49,144 nucleotides of DNA from an uncultured Brachyspira sp. (GCF_934747485.1 NZ_CAKVGN010000014.1:1-49144), one strand, 5' to 3'; numbered from the stretch's first letter, positions 7,568-18,328 are shown. Notes: generated by a model not told the origin, from the letters alone. Translations and numbers: made by a program.

Positions 7568-8344
7568 ATGTCAAAGTCATTTAAAAAAGATGAAATTTTA
7601 AAGATGTTAGAAGTAAAAAATTATTTATCAGTAAAAGATATTGCAGCAACTTTTAACATAAGCGATATGACAGTTAGAAGATATCTTGCTAAAATGGATA
7701 TGGAAAAGAAATTAATAAAAACTCATGGTGGAGCTATTAGAATAGAATTATATAAGGAAAGTCCATATTCTTTAAGAAAAGAGGTTAATTTAGAAAAAAA
7801 ACTTTTAATAGCTGAAGAGGCAATAAAAGATGTACAAGATAATCAAACCTTAATAATAGATTCAGGAAGCACATGTTATGAATTTTCAAAACTTTTATTA
7901 AGCAAGAAAAATTTAAGAATAATAACAAATGATATAAAGATAGCAAATATGCTTTTTACTCATCATGAAGTTTATATATTGGGCGGTCTTATATCAAAAG
8001 AATATTGCAGTACATCTTTTAATTTACAAGATGAATTTATAAATTCCATAAATGTGGATCTTTTAATAATGGGTATATCAGCTGTTTCCAATGATGGCAT
8101 GTTAAGTTCCCCTTATTTTGATAGAAGCAATATAAAAAGGAAATTTATATCTAGAGCACATCATAGAATACTTTTAGTAGACAGCAGTAAATTTATGAAA
8201 AGTGGCTTTGCTGAAATTTGTACTTTAAGAGAATTTGATTGTGTATATACAGATGAGGATATAGATAAGTCTTTGTATAAAAACCTTTTAAAACAAGGTA
8301 TAAAAATAAAAATATGTAAAAAGGATAAAGAAAATGAATTTTAA
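7568..8344 (+). CDS. DeoR-family transcriptional regulator
   Basis: The 258-residue product has a DeoR-type winged helix-turn-helix at residues 5-58 (LSVKDIAATFNISDMTVRRY with a following K-T-H-G-G wing). A sugar-phosphate isomerase-like effector domain follows, with the DSGSTCYEF phosphate-binding loop near residue 98. Such proteins usually repress sugar catabolism genes until a phosphorylated intermediate binds. It is the first gene of the operon and overlaps the next by 11 bases, so it probably controls its own operon; the upstream inverted repeat is a candidate site. Confidence 0.92.
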   Translation: MSKSFKKDEILKMLEVKNYLSVKDIAATFNISDMTVRRYLAKMDMEKKLIKTHGGAIRIELYKESPYSLRKEVNLEKKLLIAEEAIKDVQDNQTLIIDSGSTCYEFSKLLLSKKNLRIITNDIKIANMLFTHHEVYILGGLISKEYCSTSFNLQDEFINSINVDLLIMGISAVSNDGMLSSPYFDRSNIKRKFISRAHHRILLVDSSKFMKSGFAEICTLREFDCVYTDEDIDKSLYKNLLKQGIKIKICKKDKENEF

Positions 8345-9467
8345 AGTTAATTTACCAAATGTAGTTGAATATGGAGTTAATTCTATAGAAAAAGCAGTTA
8401 ATTATGTAAAAGCTCAATCAAAAGTAGCATTAATTTCCACTTCAAATTTATCGTTATATATAGAAAAGTTACAAAGTATTTTAAATACATGTTCTTTTTA
8501 TATAGTAAGTGATATTAAGGCGGAGCCTAGTGATAAAGATGTTTTGAAATGGCATAATGAGCTTATGTCATTTAATCCTGATATTATAATAGGACTTGGC
8601 GGCGGCAGTGTATTAGATTTAGCTAAAATATTATCTTTAACATTAGCAGATAATTCTATTATGAAAGATTTTTGGAATAATGCTCCTAAGGCTGTAAAAA
8701 AGATACCTAATATTTTAATACCAACATCAGCTGGTACTGGTGCAGAAGCTACACCAAATGCTATATTTGCTAATACAGAGAAAGAGATAAAAATAGGTAT
8801 AGTTAATCCATTATTATTAGCAGATAAAGTTATATTAGATCCTGCAATAACATATAATTTACCTGCCAATATAACTGCAACAACAGGTATTGATGCTTTA
8901 TGTCATGCTGTAGAATGTTTTATATCTAATAAAGCTAATCATTTGAGCGATGATTTATCTTTATGCAGTATCAAGATGATATTTGAATCTTTGCCTATTG
9001 TTTATAAAGAGCCTCATAATGAATATCATAGAAGCCAAATGTTGCTTGCTTCATTTTATGCTGGAATTTGTATAGCTGCTTCTGGTACTAATATTGTGCA
9101 TGCTTTATCATATCCTTTGGGCGGAAAATATCATATAGCACATGGTTTAGCAAATGCAATAATACTAAATGAAGGCATGAAATATAATGAAGATGTTTGT
9201 GTAGAAAAATTTGCAGCAATAGCTAAATATACAAATATGGTTCTATCTAATGCATCTTCTAAGGAAGCATCTAAAGTATTTTTAAATAATTTATCCAAAC
9301 TTTTAGAAGAAATAAACATTCCAAAAAGTTTATTAGATTTGAATATTCCAAAAGAAGATATAGATTCTCTTACAGAATCTGCTTTTGAGGTTCAGAGACT
9401 TTTGCAGAATAATCCAAAAACAGTTAGTAAAGAAGATATAAAAAATATATATAAAAAATTATTTTAA
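8334..9467 (+). CDS. iron-containing alcohol dehydrogenase
   Basis: The 377-residue product belongs to the Fe-ADH/dehydroquinate synthase-like superfamily, which interconverts alcohols and aldehydes or ketones with NAD(P)H. GLGGGSVLDLAK (87-98) is the dinucleotide loop, and D187, H191, H256 and H270 match the spacing of the four metal ligands in FucO-type enzymes. It overlaps the regulator gene by 11 bases. Its operon neighbours suggest it acts on a sugar-acid-derived aldehyde or hydroxyacid; the substrate cannot be read from sequence. Confidence 0.92.
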   Translation: MNFKVNLPNVVEYGVNSIEKAVNYVKAQSKVALISTSNLSLYIEKLQSILNTCSFYIVSDIKAEPSDKDVLKWHNELMSFNPDIIIGLGGGSVLDLAKILSLTLADNSIMKDFWNNAPKAVKKIPNILIPTSAGTGAEATPNAIFANTEKEIKIGIVNPLLLADKVILDPAITYNLPANITATTGIDALCHAVECFISNKANHLSDDLSLCSIKMIFESLPIVYKEPHNEYHRSQMLLASFYAGICIAASGTNIVHALSYPLGGKYHIAHGLANAIILNEGMKYNEDVCVEKFAAIAKYTNMVLSNASSKEASKVFLNNLSKLLEEINIPKSLLDLNIPKEDIDSLTESAFEVQRLLQNNPKTVSKEDIKNIYKKLF

Positions 9468-9482
9468 TATAAGGAGCATTTT

Positions 9483-10376
9483 ATGTCTATACAAACTTAT
9501 GTAGCCAATATAACACCTTTTAATGAAGATGAATCATTAAATATTGAGGCGTATGAAAAACTTGTTATGAGGCAATTAAAATACGGAAACAGTATTTTTT
9601 GCAACGGCACCAATGGAGAATTTTTTTCTTTAACTAAAGAAGAAAAACTTAAAGTTGTATCTATAGCAGCTAAAGCAGTAAACAATTTTAATAACATTAT
9701 TACTAATATAGGATGCATATCTACATACGAAACTATAGATTTAGGTATGGAAGTAAAGAAATTAGGTGTTGAAAAAGTTGCTGTAATTAGCCCTTGGTTA
9801 GTAAAATGTTCACAAGATGTAATATTTGAACATTATAAAAGAATAGCTAATGCTTTAGAAATGCCTGTGTATATATATAATATACCTAATTTAACTGGCA
9901 ATAGCATAGAAATAGACACAATAGAAAAGCTTATAAATGAAACAAAATATATAGTTGGTATGAAAGATAGCAGCGGAGATAATAACTTTTTCTCTTCATG
10001 TGTAAAACTAGCTAATAAATATAATCATTTTACAGTTTATGCGGGTACGGATTCATTTATTTATGAAGGACTTAATTCTGGTGCTAAGGGATGTGTATCT
10101 GGTCTTTGCAATTTAGTTCCTAATTTAGTAAAAGAAGTAAGAGAAAATTTTGTTAATAATAATTTAGAAAAAGCAAGCGAGGCTCAAAATAAAATAATAG
10201 CTTTGAGAAATGATATAGTAGCAGCTGGAAATTTACCTAATATAGTAAAAACTTTAATGTTTATTATGAATCCTAAAATAGGAAAATTAAGATTGCCTAA
10301 AACTTTGGAAGGCGAAGAGATTTATAGTAAATTAAAATCTATAATAGATAAACATAATTTAGAATTAAAAATTTAA
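9483..10376 (+). CDS. DapA/NanA-family aldolase or synthase
   Basis: The 297-residue product is a class I lyase of the dihydrodipicolinate synthase/N-acetylneuraminate lyase family. K161 in GMKDSSG is the Schiff-base lysine, Y132 in YIYNIPN the catalytic tyrosine, and NGTNGEFFSLT (41-51) the carboxylate-binding loop. Members cleave or form 2-keto acids with pyruvate as one partner. Operon context favours catabolic cleavage of a 2-keto-3-deoxy sugar acid over lysine synthesis. AAGGAG precedes the ATG. The sialic acid genes nanE, nanK and nagA are absent, so I do not call it nanA. Confidence 0.9.
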   Translation: MSIQTYVANITPFNEDESLNIEAYEKLVMRQLKYGNSIFCNGTNGEFFSLTKEEKLKVVSIAAKAVNNFNNIITNIGCISTYETIDLGMEVKKLGVEKVAVISPWLVKCSQDVIFEHYKRIANALEMPVYIYNIPNLTGNSIEIDTIEKLINETKYIVGMKDSSGDNNFFSSCVKLANKYNHFTVYAGTDSFIYEGLNSGAKGCVSGLCNLVPNLVKEVRENFVNNNLEKASEAQNKIIALRNDIVAAGNLPNIVKTLMFIMNPKIGKLRLPKTLEGEEIYSKLKSIIDKHNLELKI

Positions 10377-10391
10377 ATAAAGGGTGCAACA

Positions 10392-10856
10392 ATGAAAAAT
10401 AATTTTTTTTCTAAGATAGAAGAATATTTAATAGCCATTGGAATTATAATAATGGTTGTAATGGAAAGTCTTAATGTTGTTTTTAACAAAATCTTTCCAG
10501 CCAATACAGGTCTACTAGAAGAAGTAGCTATATTTTCATATATATGGGTTTGTTTTTTATGTGCAAGTTTTTGTACAAAAAAATGTGCAAATATAATCGT
10601 AGATGTTTTTACTTCAAAATATAATAAAAACATAAGGTATTCATTAAATATATTGGAATATTTGTCAGATGCTTTGTTGAGTATTATGTTTATTTATGGG
10701 AGTGTATTATTCATAATGCAAACAAAAATAAGCGGTAAAACTGGTATGACAGGTGTTCCTCTTTGGATAATATATTTGGCTCCACTTATTGGATTTTCAT
10801 TAAATTTAGTAAGAGATATTCAGCAATTAATTTCTGTGTTAAAAAATAAAAAATAA
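10392..10856 (+). CDS. TRAP transporter small membrane subunit (DctQ)
   Basis: This 154-residue protein has four predicted membrane helices (about 13-33, 47-67, 91-111, 124-145), the pattern of TRAP DctQ subunits, with the typical FSYIWVCFLCASF helix. With DctM it forms a sodium-driven importer of organic acids or sugar acids. It lies 15 bases after the aldolase gene and 31 before DctM. Confidence 0.88.
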   Translation: MKNNFFSKIEEYLIAIGIIIMVVMESLNVVFNKIFPANTGLLEEVAIFSYIWVCFLCASFCTKKCANIIVDVFTSKYNKNIRYSLNILEYLSDALLSIMFIYGSVLFIMQTKISGKTGMTGVPLWIIYLAPLIGFSLNLVRDIQQLISVLKNKK

Positions 10857-10887
10857 AGAATAAAAAAAGAATAATGGAGATATATTT

Positions 10888-12168
10888 ATGATAGGTTTTA
10901 TATTTATTGTGTTTTTTATAATTTTATTAGGTTTTGGCTTTTCAATGGTATTAACTTACCAATTTGCTTTTGTATTGCCAATGATATTTAATAATGGAGC
11001 TTATAATATTTCAGATATAGTTAGTTGGCTTGTTAATGCAGCGGGTAAGACTACTTATGTTGCCATAGCATTATTTGTTGTATCTGGAAATATGATGTCA
11101 AAAGGTAAACTTACAGATAAGATTTTTGAATTTTTTCAATATTTTTTGGGAGGGTTTAAATCCTGTATACCTGTAGTTGCTGTGCTTACAGCTATATTTT
11201 ACGGAATGATATCTGGATCTGGTGTGGCAGTTGTTGCTGCTGTTGGTTCTATGGTATTTCCTGTATTAGTAGAGTATAAATATGACAGGGCTTTTTTTGC
11301 TGCTATGCTAGCGGCTGCTGGATCATTAGGTCAATTAATTCCGCCTAGTTCTGCTATTTTACAATATTGTGCTATGGCAAATACTAGCGAAACAGATATG
11401 TTTAAAGTTGGAGCTGTTATAGGTTTTTCATGTGCGTTAGCATTAATAATAATAACACTTGTACATTGTAAAAAAGATGTAGGGGATCAGGAAAAAATTA
11501 AGTGCGGATATAAAGAGTTGAAAAGAAAGGGTTTTATAAAAGTATTTAAAGATAGTATATGGGGCTTATTGTCTCCTGTGATTATATTAGGTGGAATTTT
11601 TACTGAGTATTTATCTGTAGTTGAAGCTGCTGCGGTATCTGTTGTATATGCAGTATTTGTATCATTATTTATATATAAAAGTTTAGATTTGAAAGGTATA
11701 TTTATGACTTTTATTGATTCTGTAAAAAATGTTGCTTCAATAGCCATGATGTTAGCATTTGCAGTTGCATTTACAAGCCTTATGGATGTATTTAATGGAG
11801 GTGAAATAATCAGCAGTCAAATAAAAAAAGTTGTTACTTATCCTAGTGTTTTTATTATAGGAAGTATTATCATAATGTCTATAGGTATGATGTTTATGAA
11901 TCCTATAGGAATAATAGTTCCTATTGTAGCACCTATTGCATTATCTTTTGGAATAGATCCTATAGTTTACGGAGCAGGTATGGCAGGAATAGTTGCTATA
12001 GGATCATTGACACCTCCTTTTGGAGTAAGTTTGTATATTATGGCACCAATATCAAATGTTGAACCTATAAAGATAGCAAAAACAGTATTTCCTTTGTGGT
12101 TATTGATGACTATAATTATAAGTTTATATATGTTTTTACCAGGGCTTTCTCAATGGGCTTATAAATAA
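10888..12168 (+). CDS. TRAP transporter large permease (DctM)
   Basis: The 426-residue product has about 12 hydrophobic segments and DctM signatures: GMISGSGVAVVAAVGSMVFP (about 109-128), the AAAGSLGQLIPPSS turn, and the second-half GSLTPPFGVSLY motif near residue 378. It forms the transport channel with DctQ. A periplasmic DctP binding protein is normally needed, but no DctP gene lies in this operon or window; it may be elsewhere. The TRAP class often carries acid sugars, in keeping with the kinase and dehydrogenase downstream. Confidence 0.93.
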   Translation: MIGFIFIVFFIILLGFGFSMVLTYQFAFVLPMIFNNGAYNISDIVSWLVNAAGKTTYVAIALFVVSGNMMSKGKLTDKIFEFFQYFLGGFKSCIPVVAVLTAIFYGMISGSGVAVVAAVGSMVFPVLVEYKYDRAFFAAMLAAAGSLGQLIPPSSAILQYCAMANTSETDMFKVGAVIGFSCALALIIITLVHCKKDVGDQEKIKCGYKELKRKGFIKVFKDSIWGLLSPVIILGGIFTEYLSVVEAAAVSVVYAVFVSLFIYKSLDLKGIFMTFIDSVKNVASIAMMLAFAVAFTSLMDVFNGGEIISSQIKKVVTYPSVFIIGSIIIMSIGMMFMNPIGIIVPIVAPIALSFGIDPIVYGAGMAGIVAIGSLTPPFGVSLYIMAPISNVEPIKIAKTVFPLWLLMTIIISLYMFLPGLSQWAYK

Positions 12169-12185
12169 AATTAAAGGAGTATAAT

Positions 12186-13343
12186 ATGGAATTAAAAACT
12201 ATATCATCACTTACATTAGATGGACAATTATATTTTAATAATGATATGCAAGTTATAGAGGGTATTATAAACCCTTTACAATATAAAACTTCACATGCTC
12301 CAGCATTAGTTGAACTAGAAAATGGAGATATGTTATGTGCTTGGTTTGCTGGATCTTTTGAAGGCAATTCAGATATTAGTATAATAATGTCTAGACTTAA
12401 GAAAGATTCTAGTACTTGGGAGGCACCTGTAAAAATATCTAATGATAATAAAAGAAGTGAACAAAATCCTTCATTTTTTAAACCTAGGGATGGAGAATTA
12501 TGGTTAATATATACTTCTCAGCTTGAAAGAATGGAAGGAAAAGATAATATGCAATTTACTTCTATTATAAAGTATCAAAAGAGTTTTGATAATGGAATGA
12601 CTTGGAGCGATCCAGAAGTTCTTTTTGATAAAGAAGGAAGTTTTTGCAGGCAACCTATACAAATATTGAGTAATGGAAGATGGATATTTGGAAATTGGAT
12701 GTGTACAGATTCTAATACTGGACTTTTATCAGATCCTACTGTACTTCAAATTTCTGATGATAAAGGAAATACATGGAAAGCAGTTAATATGCCTGATAGT
12801 AGTGGTAGGGTTCATGCTAATATAATTGAAGTAGATAATGGAAAATTAATAGCTTTTATGAGAAGCAGATATGCTGATAATATATATATAAGTAGATCTG
12901 ATAATTTTGGGGATACTTGGAGTGTTCCAGAACCTACATTGCTTCCTAATAATAATTCTAGTATAAGTGCATTGAAATTGCAAAGCGGAAGTATAGCTAT
13001 AGCATATAATCCTACAGCATCTTTAATGGCAGAAAAAGGTAAGATATCATGGCCAGGATTAAGATGTCCTGTTGCGGTGGCTTTGTCAGAAGATGAAGGA
13101 AAAACATTTCCAATTATTAGGTATATGGAAAGAGGGGAAGGATTTTATGGAGAAGAAAATAGGATTAATAATAAACAATACGAATATCCGTACCTAATGC
13201 AAAGTAAAGATGGTAATTTGCATTTAGCTTTTGCATATAAAAATAGAGTGAGTATAAAATATATGAGATTTACTGAAGAAGATATAATTGGGAAAAAAAG
13301 AAAAAAAGAAGATGTTTATAATCCTACTTCTGCAAATATATAA
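12186..13343 (+). CDS. BNR sialidase-like protein, cytosolic
   Basis: The 385-residue product is a six-bladed beta-propeller-like protein of the BNR/sialidase superfamily. Asp-box motifs are visible: SFDNGMTW (about 136-143), SDDKGNTW (about 196-203), SDNFGDTW (about 237-244) and SEDEGKTF (about 298-305). Unlike secreted sialidases it has no signal peptide, so it should act in the cytoplasm on an imported substrate. It sits between the TRAP genes and the acid-sugar kinase. Whether it is a hydrolase, lyase or isomerase cannot be told; I would not call it a true neuraminidase. Confidence 0.85.
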   Translation: MELKTISSLTLDGQLYFNNDMQVIEGIINPLQYKTSHAPALVELENGDMLCAWFAGSFEGNSDISIIMSRLKKDSSTWEAPVKISNDNKRSEQNPSFFKPRDGELWLIYTSQLERMEGKDNMQFTSIIKYQKSFDNGMTWSDPEVLFDKEGSFCRQPIQILSNGRWIFGNWMCTDSNTGLLSDPTVLQISDDKGNTWKAVNMPDSSGRVHANIIEVDNGKLIAFMRSRYADNIYISRSDNFGDTWSVPEPTLLPNNNSSISALKLQSGSIAIAYNPTASLMAEKGKISWPGLRCPVAVALSEDEGKTFPIIRYMERGEGFYGEENRINNKQYEYPYLMQSKDGNLHLAFAYKNRVSIKYMRFTEEDIIGKKRKKEDVYNPTSANI

Positions 13344-13366
13344 AATTATATTAAGGTTTAAAATTT

Positions 13367-14611
13367 ATGGGAAACAATAAAATAGTTGTAATAGCAGATG
13401 ATTTCACTGGGGCAAATGATACTGGAGTTCAATTTGCTAAAGCGGGATATAGTACATCTGTTACAAGTAATTTGGAAATAAAACATATTAATACAAATAT
13501 TATTGTAATAAATACAGAAACTAGATTAATAGATAAAAATAAAGCACAAGAATATATAAATATTCTTTCTCATAATTTAAATATTAAGCCAAAGTTTGTA
13601 TATAAAAAAATAGATTCCACATTTAGAGGAAATATAGGTATAGAAATAGAAACGCTATTAAATAACTTAAATTATAATATCTGTGTTATTGCGAATGCTT
13701 TTCCAAATATGAATAGAACTATAATAAATGGTATTAGTTATGTTAATGGAGTTGAGCTTGATAAAACAGATTTCGCCAAAGACCCAATAAATCCTATAAA
13801 AACACCTCATATAGAGAAGATACTAAAAGAACAAACAAATTATAATACAAAATTAGTTAGCATTAGTGATATATCTAATGGGGTGTTTGAAAAGGATATT
13901 ATTAATAGTATAAATAATAATGAAAAGATAATATATATATGTGATAGTGAAAAGAATGAAGATTTACTTGCAATATCAAATATATTAAAAGATTATTTAG
14001 ATAAAATAATAATAACTGGATGTGCAGGTTTGGCAAATGCTTTGTTAAGCAGCATTAGTAACTTTGTACCTATGTGTTTTGTATCTGGCTCTCTTTCTAA
14101 AATATCTATAAAACAATTAAATAAAATTAGAGAGAAGAATGCTGAATTATTAAATATAGATAAAGAGTTATTTTTCTCTAATAATTTAGAAGCGTTAAAA
14201 AATGATTTAAAAATACAGATTGATAAACTTGTAAAATCAAAAAAACATATTATAGTTTCTATTACTACAACAGATAAAGACAGAGAAGAAAATGATTTTT
14301 ATGCAGAAAAAAATTCAATAAAAAATGATCATATTACAGAATATATATCATCATTGACAGCTAAAATAATAAAGTTTATATTTGAATATATTAAAATAAA
14401 AGCATTATTTATAAGCGGAGGAAATACAGCTATTCATATAATAAAAGAATTTGAAGCAAATAATGTATATTTATTTGGAGAAATAGATGAAGGTATACCA
14501 TACGGAGTTATTAGTGATGGTTTATATCCGTTTACACAAATAGCCACTAAAGCTGGTGCTTTTGGTGATGAAAATTTATATTTAAAAGTGATTGAGTTTT
14601 ATAATAAATAG
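13367..14611 (+). CDS. DUF1537 four-carbon acid-sugar kinase
   Basis: The 414-residue product belongs to the DUF1537 family, shown in published work to be ATP-dependent kinases for D-threonate, D-erythronate or 3-oxotetronate. The N-terminal ADDFTGANDTGVQFAKAG block (about 10-27), the KKIDSTFRGNIG block (about 81-92) and the C-terminal FISGGNTA and PYGVI segments are characteristic. Directly followed by a PdxA2-like gene, it matches the DtnK-PdxA2 arrangement, in which phosphorylated threonate is oxidised and decarboxylated to dihydroxyacetone phosphate. The actual four-carbon substrate is not decidable here. Confidence 0.9.
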   Translation: MGNNKIVVIADDFTGANDTGVQFAKAGYSTSVTSNLEIKHINTNIIVINTETRLIDKNKAQEYINILSHNLNIKPKFVYKKIDSTFRGNIGIEIETLLNNLNYNICVIANAFPNMNRTIINGISYVNGVELDKTDFAKDPINPIKTPHIEKILKEQTNYNTKLVSISDISNGVFEKDIINSINNNEKIIYICDSEKNEDLLAISNILKDYLDKIIITGCAGLANALLSSISNFVPMCFVSGSLSKISIKQLNKIREKNAELLNIDKELFFSNNLEALKNDLKIQIDKLVKSKKHIIVSITTTDKDREENDFYAEKNSIKNDHITEYISSLTAKIIKFIFEYIKIKALFISGGNTAIHIIKEFEANNVYLFGEIDEGIPYGVISDGLYPFTQIATKAGAFGDENLYLKVIEFYNK

Positions 14612-14639
14612 ATAATTACGAAAAAGGAGAAAAATCAGT

Positions 14640-15638
<999 letters not shown>

Positions 15639-15660
15639 CTGAAAAAATAAAATCCAATAA

Positions 15661-15694
15661 AAAAGGACTACTAAAATATTAGTAGTCCTTTTTT
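15661..15694. terminator. two-way terminator between pdxA2 and clpB
   Basis: AAAAAGGACTACTA and TAGTAGTCCTTTTT form a perfect 14-bp stem with a 6-base loop, with A and T runs on either side, so it can stop both the plus-strand operon and minus-strand clpB. Confidence 0.93.
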
Positions 15695-15708
15695 ATTAAA
15701 TATCAAAA

Positions 15709-18288
15709 TTATTTTTCAAAAACCAAACCGTCACCCTCTTTTACAACTTTTATAGTATCTCCTTCTAAATATTTTCCTGCTAACATTTCTTTAGCTAATG
15801 GATTTTCTATATAATTCTGTATAGCTCTTTTTAATGGTCTTGCTCCAAACTGAGGATCATAACCAATATCAGCAATATAGTCTATAGCCTCATTGCTTAC
15901 ATCTAAAGTTATTCTTCTGTCTTTAAGTCTGTTAGCAACTCTTGCTATTTGATTTCTTACTATCTCAGCAATATATTTTTTGTCAAGTCTTGTAAATGTT
16001 ATTATCTCATCTATTCTGTTTAAGAACTCTGGTCTAAATGACATCTTTAATAGCTCTTGAATCTTTTCTTTGATATCATTAGTATCATTAGCTTCAAGAA
16101 TTAAATCAGAGCCTAAATTACTTGTCATTATGATAATAGCATTTTTGAAATCTACTATTCTACCTTGTCCGTCAGTAAGCCTTCCGTCATCTAATACCTG
16201 AAGTAAAACATTAAATACATCAGGGTGAGCTTTTTCTATCTCGTCAAATAATATAACAGAATAAGGTCTTCTTCTCACTGCTTCAGTTAATTGTCCGCCT
16301 TCATCATAACCCACATATCCCGGAGGAGCTCCTATAAGTCTACTAACAGAAAACTTCTCCATATACTCACTCATATCTATTCTTGTTAAAGCTTTTTCAT
16401 CGCTAAACAAGAAATCGGCAAGTGTCTTAGCAAGCTCTGTTTTACCAACTCCAGTAGGTCCTATAAATAAGAAACTTCCAAGCGGTTTGTTTTCATCAGA
16501 AAGTCCTGCTCTGTTTCTTCTTATGGCATCAGCAACTGAAGTAATAGCCTCATCTTGTCCTACAACTCTTTTATGCAGAACTTCTTCAAGCTGTAAATAT
16601 TTTTGTTTTTCGCTTGTAAGCATTTTACTTACAGGTATTCCAGTCCACACAGATATTACTCTTGCTATATCATCTTCAGAAATCTCTTCTCTTAAAAGTC
16701 TTTTCTTATCAGAGTTTTTAGCTTCTTCCATAGCTTTAGTTGCTTCTTCTAATTTTTTCTGTAATTCTGGTATTTTACCATATTTTATTTCAGCAGCTTT
16801 TGCTAAATTACCTTCTCTTGTATATTGAGTCTCTTTTATATTTAAAGCTTCAAGTTCTTCTTTTAATTTTCTGCTCTCTTCAATTCTTCCTTTTTCATTA
16901 TCCCATTGAAGTTTCATAGTGTTGCGTTCTTCAGAAAGTTCGGATAATTCTTTTTCAAGTTTTTCTAATCTCTCTTTGGAAGCGGCATCATTTTCTTTTG
17001 AAAGAGCTTGTTTTTCTATATTAAGCTGTAAAATCTTTCTTTCAATTTTATCAAGTTCAGTAGGCTGACTGTCTATCTCTATTTTTAATTGGCTTGCAGC
17101 TTCATCTACCAAATCAATAGCTTTATCCGGCAAAAATCTATTAGTTATATATCTGTTAGATAAAACAGCAGCAGCAACTAATGCATCGTCTTTTATTCTC
17201 ACACCATGATGAACTTCGTATTTATCTTTTAAACCTCTTAATATTGAAATAGTATCTTCAACACTAGGCTCTTTACAATAAACCTGTTGGAATCTTCTCT
17301 CAAGTGCTTTGTCTTTTTCAATATATTTTCTGTATTCATCTAAAGTAGTTGCACCTATTGCTCTTAATTCTCCTCTTGCTAATGCAGGTTTTAAAAGGTT
17401 AGAAGCGTCCATTGCTCCTTCTGTAGCACCGGCTCCTACAAGTGTATGAAGCTCATCTATAAATAATATAATGTTGCCTTCAGATTTTTCTATCTCTGTA
17501 ATAACAGCTTTTAATCTCTCTTCAAACTCTCCTCTGAATTTTGCACCAGCTACTAATGCTCCTAAATCCAAAGCTAATAGCCTTTTATCTTTAAGCCCCT
17601 CAGGTACATCTTGAGAAACTATTCTTCTTGCAAGTCCTTCAACAATAGCTGTCTTACCAACTCCCGGCTCACCTATAAGCACAGGGTTGTTTTTTGTTCT
17701 TCTTGATAAAACTTGCATAACACGTCTTATTTCTTCATCACGTCCTATAACAGGGTCAATTTTTTCTGCTTCTGCTAATGCTGTTAAATCACGGCAATAT
17801 TTATCAAGTGCCTGCATTTTTGCTTCTGGGTCTTGGCTATTAACGCTTTGTCCGTTTCTTAATGCTTTTAATGCAGTTAAAACTTCTTTTTTGCTTATTC
17901 CGCTTTTTCTAAGCATGTCGCCTGCTTTATTGTCAGCTTCTACAAGTGCTAAGAATATATGCTCTGTAGATACATATTGGTCTTTCAAAGCACTCGCTTC
18001 TTTTTCTGCTTTTGCTAAAACTTTACCAGCATTAGTAGAGAGATGTAACTGCACATTTTCACCTGTAACCTTTACATTTTCATCAACTAATCTTTGAGTT
18101 TTATCTATTAATGTGTTTATAGGAACGCCTATTCTTTCAACTAATGGCTGAATAAGTCCGTCCTCTTGTTTTAATAATGCAAGAAGTAAATGCTCGCTTT
18201 TTATTTCGTTATGGTCTTCACCATTAGCTATATTAGCAGCTTCATTTACTGCCTCTTGAGCTTTTATTGTATATTTATTATAATCCAT
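15709..18288 (-). CDS. clpB: ClpB disaggregase
   Basis: ClpB is a cytosolic hexameric AAA+ ATPase that, with DnaK, extracts proteins from aggregates. The 859-residue length is standard. The N domain (1-145) is followed by the first ATPase module with GEPGVGKT (206-213), a coiled-coil middle domain (about 400-530, rich in Glu/Lys/Leu) and the second ATPase module with GPTGVGKT near 605, SEYMEKFSVSRLIGAPPGYV and a conserved C-terminal domain. No ribosome site lies next to the ATG; AAGGAG is 34 bases upstream, and an 18-base hairpin lies between. A sigma-54-like site is found further upstream. No CIRCE operator is visible. Confidence 0.97.
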   Translation of the reverse strand: MDYNKYTIKAQEAVNEAANIANGEDHNEIKSEHLLLALLKQEDGLIQPLVERIGVPINTLIDKTQRLVDENVKVTGENVQLHLSTNAGKVLAKAEKEASALKDQYVSTEHIFLALVEADNKAGDMLRKSGISKKEVLTALKALRNGQSVNSQDPEAKMQALDKYCRDLTALAEAEKIDPVIGRDEEIRRVMQVLSRRTKNNPVLIGEPGVGKTAIVEGLARRIVSQDVPEGLKDKRLLALDLGALVAGAKFRGEFEERLKAVITEIEKSEGNIILFIDELHTLVGAGATEGAMDASNLLKPALARGELRAIGATTLDEYRKYIEKDKALERRFQQVYCKEPSVEDTISILRGLKDKYEVHHGVRIKDDALVAAAVLSNRYITNRFLPDKAIDLVDEAASQLKIEIDSQPTELDKIERKILQLNIEKQALSKENDAASKERLEKLEKELSELSEERNTMKLQWDNEKGRIEESRKLKEELEALNIKETQYTREGNLAKAAEIKYGKIPELQKKLEEATKAMEEAKNSDKKRLLREEISEDDIARVISVWTGIPVSKMLTSEKQKYLQLEEVLHKRVVGQDEAITSVADAIRRNRAGLSDENKPLGSFLFIGPTGVGKTELAKTLADFLFSDEKALTRIDMSEYMEKFSVSRLIGAPPGYVGYDEGGQLTEAVRRRPYSVILFDEIEKAHPDVFNVLLQVLDDGRLTDGQGRIVDFKNAIIIMTSNLGSDLILEANDTNDIKEKIQELLKMSFRPEFLNRIDEIITFTRLDKKYIAEIVRNQIARVANRLKDRRITLDVSNEAIDYIADIGYDPQFGARPLKRAIQNYIENPLAKEMLAGKYLEGDTIKVVKEGDGLVFEK

Positions 18289-18301
18289 ATTCTAATTAAT
18301 T

Positions 18302-18328
18302 GACGGCTCTTAAACCGCCTAACTCCTT
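18302..18328 (-). promoter_or_regulatory. clpB leader: distant AAGGAG plus hairpin
   Basis: On the minus strand AAGGAG (18328-18323) is followed by GGCGGTTTAAGAGCCGTC (18319-18302), which can form a 7-bp hairpin with two G-T pairs. The start codon is at 18288 with no ribosome site near it. Folding would bring AAGGAG closer to the ATG, so the hairpin may matter for translation. Confidence 0.45.

Noticed and set aside
9483..10376. Calling the aldolase NanA and the operon a sialic acid operon
   Set aside because: The partner genes nanE, nanK, nagA and nagB are missing and DUF1537 plus PdxA2 point to acid sugars.
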